48,692 nt of DNA. Source: Stieleria sedimenti (GTDB lineage Bacteria > Planctomycetota > Planctomycetia > Pirellulales > Pirellulaceae). The number at the start of each line of letters is the position of its first letter. Position 1 is the first letter of the stretch. The position numbers and the translations under genes were made by a program. Where the stretch lies: contig NZ_JANZKV010000075.1 in assembly GCF_025060895.1 (NCBI RefSeq), positions 1 through 48,692 of the forward strand, read 5' to 3'. Shown in pieces: positions 28,003 through 36,241 of the stretch. The notes below the pieces were generated by a model. That model saw only the letters and a list, made by a program, of their open reading frames with translations. It searched no databases and was not told the DNA's origin.

Positions 28003-28608
28003 CTATCCCGATTGCCACTGCAAGATCGCATCACTGGGCCAAACCAGCATGATGACGTTCAACAACAGGCTGTCTCGGATCGTCGCCAACAGCACCACTT
28101 CGACGACGATCAACAAGGCCACGCTGTAATACCACTTCAGCCGCGATGCGATGGCGTACCCGGCAAGGCAGGCCAACAGATCGAAGACACTGTTGGCGAT
28201 CGAGTCGCCGTAGTAGTCCAGTGAAATGGTCGCCTCGCGGTAACGTTCGATGACCATCGGCGTATTCTCCAGAATTTCCCAGGCGGCCTCGACCACGGCC
28301 GCTGTTTTCAATCGGACGCCAGCGGACATTCGCCGTCGAAGCGGCCACAACGCGGCAAAAAATAAGATGCCGTGCAGCACGTGGGTGAAGGTGTACGGGT
28401 CGATCAGGTGCTGGGAATTGTGCCGGGAATCAATCTCCCAGGACCAGGGTCTGTAGGACCCGCACTGGCACCAGGCCGGCTGTCCCAGCAACCACAGCAC
28501 CGTCACCATCGCGGTCGCGATCAGGGTCAGGTCCAGCCACACCGGCCGCGCCCACGTGGTGGGGCCAGATCGAGGTGCCGGTGGTGGTTCGGATTGGGAG
28601 TCTTGCAT
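28003..28608 (-). CDS. DUF2585 (UPF0314) membrane protein
   Basis: 201 residues from the ATG at 28608 (MQDSQSEPPPAP). A transmembrane helix (LTLIATAMVTVLWLLGQPAW) is followed by the DUF2585 signature region: SRHNSQHLIDPYTFTHVLHG, AAWEILENTPMVIERYR and YYGDSIANSVFDLLACLAGY. A final helix is YYSVALLIVVEVVLLATI. The upstream 69 codons of open frame lack similarity and a good start. Conserved His and Glu/Asp residues in the membrane suggest an enzyme or ion-binding role, but the family is uncharacterised. Confidence 0.85.
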   Translation of the reverse strand: MQDSQSEPPPAPRSGPTTWARPVWLDLTLIATAMVTVLWLLGQPAWCQCGSYRPWSWEIDSRHNSQHLIDPYTFTHVLHGILFFAALWPLRRRMSAGVRLKTAAVVEAAWEILENTPMVIERYREATISLDYYGDSIANSVFDLLACLAGYAIASRLKWYYSVALLIVVEVVLLATIRDSLLLNVIMLVWPSDAILQWQSG

Positions 28609-29038
28609 CACTCGACAAACGTGACCTGAAAATTGAAAGCTGACGAAGCAGTAGAAAAAAAATTCGGCCGCCACGAATGATCGTCCGATTCGTCGCGGTC
28701 GGATGACTTTTTGAGCTTGAGGGCGTGTGATTGCTTCTTGTGCTCCGACAACGGCACATGCAATCCCCATCGGCGTGCGTCCTCGTGGATCCACTGGGCA
28801 ATCTGGAAGTGTCACGCTGTAACGCCATGATGGTTTCCCGCGATTATCGGACGCTGGGGGGTTTCATGGGAGGCTGCGTGGGGGTTGAATGTTAGCGTCG
28901 GGACAAACGCCGGACTGCGGGGGCAGGCGGGCGACGGGATGAACGCAATGGTCGACACCGCCGTTGCTGGTAATCCAATCGTGACCGCGTACTCATCATG
29001 TCAGCCGGCCTGAAAGTCTACTTTTGATCGGCAGTTCC
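28609..29038. other. Intergenic region, no gene seen
   Basis: 430 nt of divergent spacer between the DUF2585 gene and the small lipoprotein gene. Only short frames without ribosome sites or family features are present (for example a 40-codon frame near 28759). None of the recurrent repeat elements occurs here. Confidence 0.5.
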
Positions 29039-29203
29039 ATGAATCGAATTCCACTTCTTGTGTTCATTGTGGCATCCGTCGCGCTGCCCGGATGTTTCTC
29101 CAGCGAGCCCACGGTGATCCAGCCGCGGACCTATCAGATGAGTGAGCAGGAGCAGATTAATCGCGACCGCGCCGCGAAAGCGTTGGCTGAGCATCGCCAG
29201 TAG
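29039..29203 (+). CDS. Small putative lipoprotein
   Basis: 54 residues. The N-terminus MNRIPLLVFIVASVALPGCF is a lipoprotein signal with lipobox LPGC (Cys19). The mature 36 residues (SSEPTVIQPRTYQMSEQEQI...) are hydrophilic and end AKALAEHRQ. No family recognised. It precedes the DUF1559 gene by 60 nt on the same strand, a layout I know from other planctomycete DUF1559 loci, where a tiny lipoprotein accompanies the prepilin-like protein. Probably real despite its size because the signal, lipobox and stop are coherent and codon usage is normal. Confidence 0.65.
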   Translation: MNRIPLLVFIVASVALPGCFSSEPTVIQPRTYQMSEQEQINRDRAAKALAEHRQ

Positions 29204-29263
29204 ACCATCACCCGATCACTCGTCATCTCATCTCACGGATCGTCATTGATAAGGGAAGCGACA

Positions 29264-30541
29264 ATGAAACTGAATCCATGCCGGGCCAACGCAGCCCGGG
29301 CGCAAGCGTTCACGCTGGTCGAGCTGTTGGTCGTGATCGCGATCATCGGCATCCTGGTCGGGCTGTTGTTGCCGGCGGTCCAGGCCGCTCGTGAAGCCGC
29401 AAGGCGGATGAGTTGTGGCAATAATTTCAAGCAGATCGGATTGGCCGTTCACAACTATCACGCCGCGTACAAGCAGCTGCCGATTCACATGAACGGAACC
29501 CGCCGTCTTCCTCCCACGGGAAGTTGGTTCAGCGAATACGGCGACGACTGCAACATGATGATGTTGAGCACCTTCGTGGGGCTGACGCCTTTCTTCGAGC
29601 AGCAAGGGCTGTGGGATCAGATCAGCAATCCCAATTCGGTTGATTTGACCGATCCGGGTGTGACGCGTGTTCCGCCGTGGCCTGCGATGGGGCCGACGCC
29701 GACCGAAGAACCCAACAGTGTGGTCATCGTCAATCAGAGCAATAACGCGTATCCGCCGTGGATGACCGAGATACCGATGCTTCGTTGCCCCAGCGATCCG
29801 GGTGTCGGATTGCCGGCCATGGGACGGACCAACTACGCCGCTTGTCTGGGCGACGGGTTGCACTACACCGACAACGGTCCGTACTGGTTCAACTTGCGCG
29901 GGGTTCCCAAGATCGAGGTTCACAACAATTCCAACACCAGCTTGTTGGCGTCGGCGCGGGGCATGTTCGTGCCTCGGGTGGAGAAAAAGTTTCGGGACGT
30001 GTTGGACGGACTCTCCAACACCATCATGTACGGCGAAATCGCGACCGATCTGGGCGACCGCGACATTCGCACCCTGGCCCACAGTTTTGCCCCGGGGACC
30101 TTTAGCGGGTTGCGCAACAATCCCACCGCCTGCCGCAACGACATCGACCCCGATCGCCCCCGATTCTGGGATCCTTCGCTGACCGACGTCATGGCGGGGA
30201 ATCAGGGGCGCGGGTTTCGTTGGGCCAGCGGGATGCAGCCCTACACGGCGATGAATACGATTCTTCCGCCCAACTCAGAGACCTGCATGTCGCTCGAAGA
30301 CACCACGCCGGGTGTGCTCTCGGCGAGCAGCCGACACCAAGGAGGCGCCCATCTCTTGATGGGCGATGGCGCCGTGATTTTCATCACCGATTCCATCGAG
30401 GCTGGCGATCCGACCAACGGAACGGTTGTCTACTACGGCACGGGAAACCGGAGCCCCGGTGCCGCAAGCCCGTATGGGTTGTGGGGGGCGTTGGGGACGC
30501 GAGCCAATCACGAGGTGATCCAAGAGCAGCTCAATCAGTAA
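29264..30541 (+). CDS. DUF1559 prepilin-like protein
   Basis: 425 residues. A type IV prepilin-like N-terminus ([20 protein letters not shown], cleavage before the Phe with Glu at +5) is followed by [20 protein letters not shown] and [19 protein letters not shown], the invariant DUF1559 opening. The C-terminal part has [20 protein letters not shown], the conserved H.GG....GDG motif. An AAGGGAAG ribosome site supports the ATG at 29264. Planctomycetes carry dozens of such proteins, thought to be surface or pseudopilin-like; the individual role is unknown. Confidence 0.93.
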   Translation: MKLNPCRANAARAQAFTLVELLVVIAIIGILVGLLLPAVQAAREAARRMSCGNNFKQIGLAVHNYHAAYKQLPIHMNGTRRLPPTGSWFSEYGDDCNMMMLSTFVGLTPFFEQQGLWDQISNPNSVDLTDPGVTRVPPWPAMGPTPTEEPNSVVIVNQSNNAYPPWMTEIPMLRCPSDPGVGLPAMGRTNYAACLGDGLHYTDNGPYWFNLRGVPKIEVHNNSNTSLLASARGMFVPRVEKKFRDVLDGLSNTIMYGEIATDLGDRDIRTLAHSFAPGTFSGLRNNPTACRNDIDPDRPRFWDPSLTDVMAGNQGRGFRWASGMQPYTAMNTILPPNSETCMSLEDTTPGVLSASSRHQGGAHLLMGDGAVIFITDSIEAGDPTNGTVVYYGTGNRSPGAASPYGLWGALGTRANHEVIQEQLNQ

Positions 30542-30582
30542 CCATCCGCCGCGATGCATTTCTTTCCTCCGCTTTACCAGAT

Positions 30583-30666
30583 GTTAGCGGCAGGGCGCGA
30601 TCCCTCCGGTCTTTCACGCGGAAACCGGACGGCTCGCTCGCGCCGTTCCGCTAAAAAATGCTTCAC
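30583..30666. repeat. Family D long inverted-repeat element
   Basis: Left arm 30583-30610 (GTTAGCGGCAGGGCGCGATC...TCCGGT) and right arm 30624-30666 (ACCGGACGGCTCGCTCGCGC...CGCTAAAAAATGCTTCAC) pair imperfectly over ~27 bp. Related copies are at 33336-33398 and 48628-48692. Located upstream of the CvpA-like gene in the 266-nt spacer. Confidence 0.8.
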
Positions 30667-30807
30667 GTCGTTCCCAACCGGGCCGGCAGCGAAGTGGGCC
30701 CGATTTTTTGTGGCAGCGATTCGCCCTTGAAGCCGTTGTCGGCTGAACAGATGGCCTATGATTGGCCGTGCAAGTACAGGTTTCTCCCCGACCAGCGAAT
30801 CGCCGCC

Positions 30808-31758
30808 ATGGCCGATCCCACCGCGACGAATCGATTCCGACGCAAGAAAAAACGACGAAAGCCGAGGCCGGGTGATCCGATTCCCATGCCGGCATGGCTG
30901 TTCTATCCGCTGTCACTGGGCAGCCTCGCCGCGGCGGTGCTGCTGTATCGACGCGGTGATCCCGTCACGGCCATCACGATCGTTGTCATCGCGCTGTCCG
31001 GTTGGGGCGGGTTCAGGATGGGGTTCGGCCGGATCGCGGCATCGGTCCTGGGGCTGGTCGCCGCGATTGCCTACGCGCCGGCGATGGGTCTGAACTACCA
31101 GGTCGAGTTTTCCGAACGGTTCGGAACCAGTGGACTGGCCAATCGTTTTCTCTGCATCGCTGCAATCGGTGTACTGATTTCACTTGTGGTCACGCTCGTG
31201 ATCACGATGATCAGCAACTGGGTGTTCGCCAAACGCCGTGCATGGAAGTGGGCCAACCATTTCGCCGGCTTTGCGATCGGATTGGTCGAAGGGGTCGTGA
31301 TCTGTTACCTGCTGCTCGGCGGACTGATCAGCCTTCAAATGTGGCAGCGTGCTGATGATATTCAGAACAACGCCGTCGCGACGGCCGTCGACGACTGGGC
31401 TTCGCGAACGCGTCAAAGCCTGCTCGGCCCGTTCATTCGTGACTACAACCCCTTCGAACGCTTCCAATCGTTGGCCGGCCTCGGCGAGTTCCGCCAAACG
31501 GTGCGCCGCTTGGGCGACCCCGAAAACGTCCAGCGGCTATTGGAAGATCCCGACATCGCGGAACTGCGATCCGATCCCGCGGTTGCCGCCGCGATCGATG
31601 AGATCCGCAACGATCCGGCACTCAATGAATGGTTCGAGCAGAAACGTCCGTTGGATCAACCGTTGCTGATGCATTTGCTCAACAGCCCCGCCGTGATGCG
31701 TCTGGTGGATCACCCCGACTTCCTGCCCAAGATGCGGCAAGCGTTGCAGGAACTGTGA
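30808..31758 (+). CDS. CvpA-like multi-pass membrane protein
   Basis: 316 residues from the ATG at 30808. A very basic cytoplasmic N-terminus (RFRRKKKRRKPRPGD) precedes about five transmembrane helices (WLFYPLSLGSLAAAVLLY, AITIVVIALSGWGG, IAASVLGLVAAIAYAPAM, FLCIAAIGVLISLVVTLVI, FAIGLVEGVVICYLLLGGL) in the CvpA-like order. A ~130-residue soluble tail has short helical repeats (LLEDPDIAELRSDPAVAAAI, RNDPALNEWFEQKR). CvpA-like domains are associated with envelope functions. Upstream frame to 30658 is encoded by the family D repeat and is rejected. Confidence 0.7.
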   Translation: MADPTATNRFRRKKKRRKPRPGDPIPMPAWLFYPLSLGSLAAAVLLYRRGDPVTAITIVVIALSGWGGFRMGFGRIAASVLGLVAAIAYAPAMGLNYQVEFSERFGTSGLANRFLCIAAIGVLISLVVTLVITMISNWVFAKRRAWKWANHFAGFAIGLVEGVVICYLLLGGLISLQMWQRADDIQNNAVATAVDDWASRTRQSLLGPFIRDYNPFERFQSLAGLGEFRQTVRRLGDPENVQRLLEDPDIAELRSDPAVAAAIDEIRNDPALNEWFEQKRPLDQPLLMHLLNSPAVMRLVDHPDFLPKMRQALQEL

Positions 31759-31765
31759 TCGCCAA

Positions 31766-31901
31766 GTGGGGCACGCTTCCAGCTTGCCGCTTCGCAAGCT
31801 TCGCTTGGCGTGTTGCAGGGGGGCAAGCTTCGCTTGCCGGGACGCAAGCTGGAAGCTTACGCCACTCTGAAAGCTAACGCCACTCTGAAAGCTAACGCCA
31901 C
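31766..31901. repeat. Family A composite element
   Basis: Inverted copy 31766-31787, two short CAAGCTTCGCTTG-type palindromes in the middle, a direct copy 31843-31865, then two identical 18-bp partial units TCTGAAAGCTAACGCCAC (31866-31883 and 31884-31901). It fills the convergent gap between the CvpA-like gene and larA, and could end transcription from both. Confidence 0.85.
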
Positions 31902-31909
31902 TTGGGGGC

Positions 31910-33208
31910 TTAGGCTGCCGGGGCTTGCACATAGGGGATCACGTAGGGGCCTTCGGGGATGACCGCGACGGACTTGCACGCGCTGGCGTCCAGGGAAGCC
32001 TGAATGGTGGCTTGGAGATCGTCGACAATCGAGACGCCGGTCAGTGCTTGCAACGACGGTGGAAGCGAAGAGTAAAGATGGACCGTTCCCTGCTCCGTCG
32101 CTTTGGTTTGCATTTGCGTCTGCCAAGCATCGATCTGTGCAAGAGGTTGGTGCCGGATTGATTCCAAGAAGCCCTGGGGTCCCAGGCGTGTCAGCATCGC
32201 CTGGGCGGCGGCGTAGTCGTCCGATCCCAACCCTTCGCTGCACTCCGACACGATGATCAGATGGCCGCCGGGCTGGAGGATGTCGATTGCACCGACCATC
32301 CCTTTGACGGTTTGATAATACGTTTTGTCCAGCGGGTATCCGGCGGCACTGGTGATCACCGTCGGGAACCGCCGCGGTACGGGGACGCGGCAGTACTGGC
32401 CGATAAACGAAACGGCATCCTGGTGACTGGCCGTGATCTCACCGAAGTTGACCATGGACAGATTTCGTTGGTCGTCGATGACCGTATTGAGCGCGTACGC
32501 GCCGCCGATCAACTTGACGATTTCCAATTGTTCTTCATGCAGCGGGTTGCGATGCAGGTTGCAATTGGTGGCGGCGGCGTCGGACATGAAGCGATGGTTG
32601 TGAAACGTCCGAATCGTCTCGGCATGTGCCAGGCCGGGCGCGATCACTTTGCGGCCTCCCGAATAGCCGGCCATGAAATGCGGTTCGACCAGTCCGGTGG
32701 CGATCCGGACATCGGCTTGGACGAACCGGCGATCGATTTTGACCGGTGTCTGCCGGGTGGGGGTTCGGCCCAAATCGAGATGGTCTTCGTCACAGAGCGC
32801 ATCGTGATTGACGACGTTGACGTGCTGCAACACCCAAGGGTCGCCGATCAATTCGGCAAGTTCGTCGCCGAGATTGGGGCGATGCAATCCCGTCGCGACC
32901 AAGACCGTGATTTGATTCTGCGGCACGCCGGCCGACACGAGTGTCTCGATCATCGGCCGCAGGAAGAGGTGATTGGGAACCGGCCGCGTGATGTCGCAGA
33001 TCGCAATGCAGGCACTGCGGGCCCCCGCGGCAATGTCGTGCAACCCCGCCCCACCGCTCGACTCCACGCGGCATTGCAAGGCTTGGTGAACGGCGGCAAC
33101 CGGATCGACCGAACGCGGCATCTCGGGCTTGGCGATCAGCGTGACGTCGGCGTCACGGGGCAAGGGCACCGCGATCCCGTTTCGACCGTAGAGCAGCGAC
33201 ACTTGCAT
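31910..33208 (-). CDS. larA: Nickel-dependent lactate racemase-family protein (LarA)
   Basis: 432 residues. LarA enzymes use the nickel-pincer nucleotide cofactor to racemise or epimerise 2-hydroxy acids. Diagnostic motifs are CDITRPVPNH (Asp72), VATGLHRPN (His109), TGLVEPHFMAGYSGG (His177) and GGRKVIAPG, whose Lys187 corresponds to the cofactor-attached lysine. HHAETIRTFHNH-like sequence (LAHAETIRTFHNHRFM) follows. All catalytic residues are present, so the protein should be active if the cofactor is available. larB, larC and larE, needed to make it, are not in this window. The substrate may differ from lactate, since LarA paralogues act on various hydroxy acids. Confidence 0.9.
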   Translation of the reverse strand: MQVSLLYGRNGIAVPLPRDADVTLIAKPEMPRSVDPVAAVHQALQCRVESSGGAGLHDIAAGARSACIAICDITRPVPNHLFLRPMIETLVSAGVPQNQITVLVATGLHRPNLGDELAELIGDPWVLQHVNVVNHDALCDEDHLDLGRTPTRQTPVKIDRRFVQADVRIATGLVEPHFMAGYSGGRKVIAPGLAHAETIRTFHNHRFMSDAAATNCNLHRNPLHEEQLEIVKLIGGAYALNTVIDDQRNLSMVNFGEITASHQDAVSFIGQYCRVPVPRRFPTVITSAAGYPLDKTYYQTVKGMVGAIDILQPGGHLIIVSECSEGLGSDDYAAAQAMLTRLGPQGFLESIRHQPLAQIDAWQTQMQTKATEQGTVHLYSSLPPSLQALTGVSIVDDLQATIQASLDASACKSVAVIPEGPYVIPYVQAPAA

Positions 33209-33335
33209 CGAGATTGCAGACCCGGGGACTGGACGATCGGTGGAGCACTTTGCGACAAAGACTCAAGCGTAGCCGATCGCGTCCCCGGTTTCGACAGCCC
33301 TTCAATCTGAGAGTCTGTCGTTGTAGGTCAACGTT

Positions 33336-33398
33336 GTGAAGTATTGATTCCCTATGCCTTACAAGGTTTTAGCGGCCTACCGCTAAAAAATGCTTCAC
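33336..33398. repeat. Family D element, short form
   Basis: Outer arms GTGAAGTATT (33336-33345) and AATGCTTCAC (33389-33398) with an inner perfect 9-bp stem TTTTAGCGG/CCGCTAAAA and 4-nt loop (33367-33388). It lies in the 239-nt spacer between the methyltransferase stop and the larA start, both on the minus strand. Confidence 0.75.
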
Positions 33399-33447
33399 CG
33401 TCTTGTCGACAGGTCGTTGCGGGCGGTTCTCGTTTGCGACAAAGCGG

Positions 33448-34164
33448 TTAAGCACCGCGTCGCGGAAAGGCGACCGGTTGGCCGTACCACGGCGGGTGGG
33501 CGCCGGCTTTGACGGCCAACAAAATGGCCTTGCCGTGCAGATGCTCCGGACCGTGCGTGTAATCCCATTCCAAGCGTTCCTCGTAACGCAAGATCCGCAG
33601 TGCGGATTTCTCGTCGGTGGCCCAGCGGGCGAGCTGATTGGGGGCAAAGTAGTTGACCACGGCGCCGGCGGTTTCGCTTTGGGGAGCATCACTCTGCGAT
33701 CCAGGCCAGCGGTCACAGCCGGGGTCTTCGGTCGTGTGGACTTCGACGTAGACGACGCCGCCGTCGCGGAGGCCGGCCGTCATTCGTTTCCATACCAATC
33801 GGGCATCATCGGCGGGGACATGATCCAAGACGGTGGTCGCACAGATGGCGTCGAAGGTGTCGGGTTGGATTTCGTGGTCGCAAACGTTCGCCACACAGGT
33901 CTGCACACGCGGGCCGACGCCGGCCGCCTCGGCCCGTTGCCGGATCCGCTCGGCACCCCGCGGGCTCAGATCGACGGCGGTGACGTGAAAACCGGCTTTG
34001 GCCAGTGCGATCGTGTCACGCCCCGCTCCGGCCCCCAGGTCGACCGCTTGTCCGCCGCAGTCCACTTGGTCAAGGTAGGCGGCCAAGGGAGCCGAAGGAA
34101 CGTCCCCGTAGGCGATCTCGTCACGGTCGTAGGGTTCGAAAAACGGGTCGGTGGGGTCTGACAT
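33448..34164 (-). CDS. Class I SAM-dependent methyltransferase
   Basis: 238 residues from the ATG at 34164 (MSDPTDPFFEPY). Motif I is AVDLGAGAGRDTIALAKAG, motif II VTAVDLSPRGAERI, and the later strands are TFDAICATTVLDHVP and GGVVYVEVHT. The TehB/methyltransferase-25-like organisation suggests a small-molecule substrate. C-terminal 60 residues (HGPEHLHGKAILLAVKAGA) are plain. A 10-codon upstream extension in frame is possible but less likely. No neighbour hints at the substrate. Confidence 0.82.
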   Translation of the reverse strand: MSDPTDPFFEPYDRDEIAYGDVPSAPLAAYLDQVDCGGQAVDLGAGAGRDTIALAKAGFHVTAVDLSPRGAERIRQRAEAAGVGPRVQTCVANVCDHEIQPDTFDAICATTVLDHVPADDARLVWKRMTAGLRDGGVVYVEVHTTEDPGCDRWPGSQSDAPQSETAGAVVNYFAPNQLARWATDEKSALRILRYEERLEWDYTHGPEHLHGKAILLAVKAGAHPPWYGQPVAFPRRGA

Positions 34165-34289
34165 GAAGAATCCGGTAGGTTTTTGCGGCTCCAATCATCA
34201 AGATCGGCTCATCAGCGGCGAATGGAACGAGATTCACTCGCTATGCATGCCGCCCATGGTGGATAATAGCGTGGCGTCCAGCGACTGTA

Positions 34290-34331
34290 CCAGTGATGCA
34301 AAACCAGTGATGCAAAACCAGCGATGCAACT
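34290..34331. repeat. Three tandem 14-bp direct repeats
   Basis: CCAGTGATGCAAAA at 34290-34303 and 34304-34317 are identical, and 34318-34331 is a diverged third (CCAGCGATGCAACT). They end 17 bp before the ATG of the DUF1549 gene at 34349. Either a regulator-binding array or a slippage expansion in the leader. Confidence 0.75.
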
Positions 34332-34348
34332 AATCTGAACATGATCCG

Positions 34349-36103
34349 ATGAAACAATTTTTCGTCTCCGTCGCGAAGTGGAGCTGGTTCGGGCTGTTGA
34401 TGCTGATCGCGTTCGGGTACATGGCGTCCGGGCTGTCTGAACCCTCCAACGATCGACGCGGCGAGGTTGAAGCGGCCAGCGACGTTCGCTTGGACGGTTC
34501 GTCGCCCTCGACTGTTCCCGAATCTGCCGATTTGGAATCCGCTGCCGGGTCGCCGGTCGATTCGCCGCCGCGAGAGCCTTCTGCCCAGGCCGAATCGATC
34601 GTTCGCGTCACGGCAGCGGTCAACGCGGCGCGGAACGAACAACTTGCCGCGTTCGGGTTGCAGAGTGCCCCGCCGGCCGATTGGATGGCATCGTGTCGCC
34701 GCATGTCGTTGGCGCTGATCGGCAGCGGCGTGTCGCTGCAAGAAATTCGCGGATTGGAGAGTCTGCCCGAAGACCGGCGTGAATCGACACACCTGTCGAA
34801 TTTGCTACGTGACCCACGATTCCATGACTACTGGGCCGAACGCTGGACACGGTTCATTGTCGGTGCCGACGAAGGCCCGTTCATTGTTTATCGCAGGCGT
34901 CGCTTTCGTCACTGGTTGTCCGATGAACTGGCTGCCAATCGCCCGTACGACCAGATCGTCCGCGACTTGATCACGGCCGAAGGGCTGTGGACGGACCGTC
35001 CGGAAGTGAATTTCTTGACGGTGACGTTCGACAGCAACGATGGCAATCCGGATCCGATTCGCTTGGCGGCCCGGACCAGCCGCGCCTTCTTGGGATTGCG
35101 AATCGATTGTCTGCAATGTCACAACGACTTCCTGGGCAACGTCAACCTGGGCGATCCCGTCGAGACTCGCGAAGGCCGACAGCAAGACTTTCACCAGCTG
35201 GCGGCCTTCTACAGCAGCGCCAAAACGAACGGATTGCAAGGGGTTCGCACGGGCGAGGCGGACTACGAGTACCAGTACCTGGATGAATCGGAAACGGTCG
35301 AGGTGACGCCGGCGGTGCCCTACGCCGCAGAGTTGTTGCCCGAGGAAGGGGATGCCCGATCACGATTGGCGACTTGGGTGACGCATCGCGACAACCGCCA
35401 GTTCTCACGTGCCGCCGTGGCCCGGTTTTGGGCATTGATGTTCGGACGCTCGGCGACCGAGGCGGTCGACAACTTGCCGCTGGATGAACCGCTGCCGCCG
35501 ATGTTGGAGCCGATCGTGGACGATTTCGTGCAACACCGCGATGTTCGACGCACGATTCGGATCATCGCACAAAGCGATGCGTTTCGCGCTGACAGCCGGG
35601 CGGCGTTCGATGTCACCCCGCAACACGAAGAACGCTACGCGGTGTTTCCCTTGACCCGTTTACGAGCCGAACAAGTGGCCGGATCGATCGTTCAGGCGTC
35701 GAAGATCAAGGCGATCAATCGTGATTCCTCGCTGCTGGTTCAATTGATCCGATACGGTTCGATCAATGACTTCTTGGAACGTTTCGGTGATTTGGGTGAA
35801 AACGAATTCTCCAAAGACGGCATCACGATTCCGCAACGGTTGTTGATGATCAACGGCAACATGCTTCGCGAAGCCGGTCAACTGAATCCGATCTTGAACG
35901 CGACCGGCCACATCAATCTGTTCGCCCGTGATAACGCGCAGGCGATCGAGACGATTTTTCTATGTCTGCTCAATCGCTATCCCAACGCGGAAGAGCGCGA
36001 CTATTTCATCGAAACAATGACCGAGCGTTCCGACCGCGGAGAGGCACTCGAAGACCTCTATTGGACGCTCGCCAACAGCACAGAATTCACGTGGAATCAT
36101 TAG
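34349..36103 (+). CDS. Membrane-anchored DUF1549/DUF1553 protein with one CxxCH (pair 2)
   Basis: 584 residues. An N-terminal transmembrane helix (WFGLLMLIAFGYMASGL) and a ~60-residue Ser/Pro/Glu-rich linker are followed by a DUF1549-like domain (about residues 85-265: LIGSGVSLQEIRGLE, RFHDYWAERWTRFIVG, ELAANRPYDQIVRDLI). It ends with the haem-binding-type motif DCLQCHND (Cys254, Cys257, His258). A DUF1553-like domain follows (FSRAAVARFWALMFGR, EPIVDDFV, FLCLLNRYPNAEERDYF). It lacks the separate PSCyt1 domain found in the third pair. The downstream DUF1501 gene is 138 nt away on the same strand. Predicted periplasmic c-type haem protein, electron partner unknown. Confidence 0.85.
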   Translation: MKQFFVSVAKWSWFGLLMLIAFGYMASGLSEPSNDRRGEVEAASDVRLDGSSPSTVPESADLESAAGSPVDSPPREPSAQAESIVRVTAAVNAARNEQLAAFGLQSAPPADWMASCRRMSLALIGSGVSLQEIRGLESLPEDRRESTHLSNLLRDPRFHDYWAERWTRFIVGADEGPFIVYRRRRFRHWLSDELAANRPYDQIVRDLITAEGLWTDRPEVNFLTVTFDSNDGNPDPIRLAARTSRAFLGLRIDCLQCHNDFLGNVNLGDPVETREGRQQDFHQLAAFYSSAKTNGLQGVRTGEADYEYQYLDESETVEVTPAVPYAAELLPEEGDARSRLATWVTHRDNRQFSRAAVARFWALMFGRSATEAVDNLPLDEPLPPMLEPIVDDFVQHRDVRRTIRIIAQSDAFRADSRAAFDVTPQHEERYAVFPLTRLRAEQVAGSIVQASKIKAINRDSSLLVQLIRYGSINDFLERFGDLGENEFSKDGITIPQRLLMINGNMLREAGQLNPILNATGHINLFARDNAQAIETIFLCLLNRYPNAEERDYFIETMTERSDRGEALEDLYWTLANSTEFTWNH

Positions 36104-36241
36104 CATTCGTCCGTCGCGACGGTCGCCCGAGGGTGGTTTGTCCGCCGTCTGGTAACGACAGCGACGACCGATGAAGACCGTTGATCCTTCCGCATCGCCG
36201 ACAACCCCCCGCCATCCCATTCCGTCTCACGGCTCGATCCC

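Noticed and set aside
28759-28890. About 43-codon plus-strand frame in the spacer before the lipoprotein
   Set aside because: No ribosome site, signal or family feature; likely chance.
30658-30807. 50-codon N-terminal extension of the CvpA-like gene
   Set aside because: Begins inside the family D repeat and lacks a hydrophobic or conserved pattern; the ATG at 30808 gives a standard basic N-terminus.
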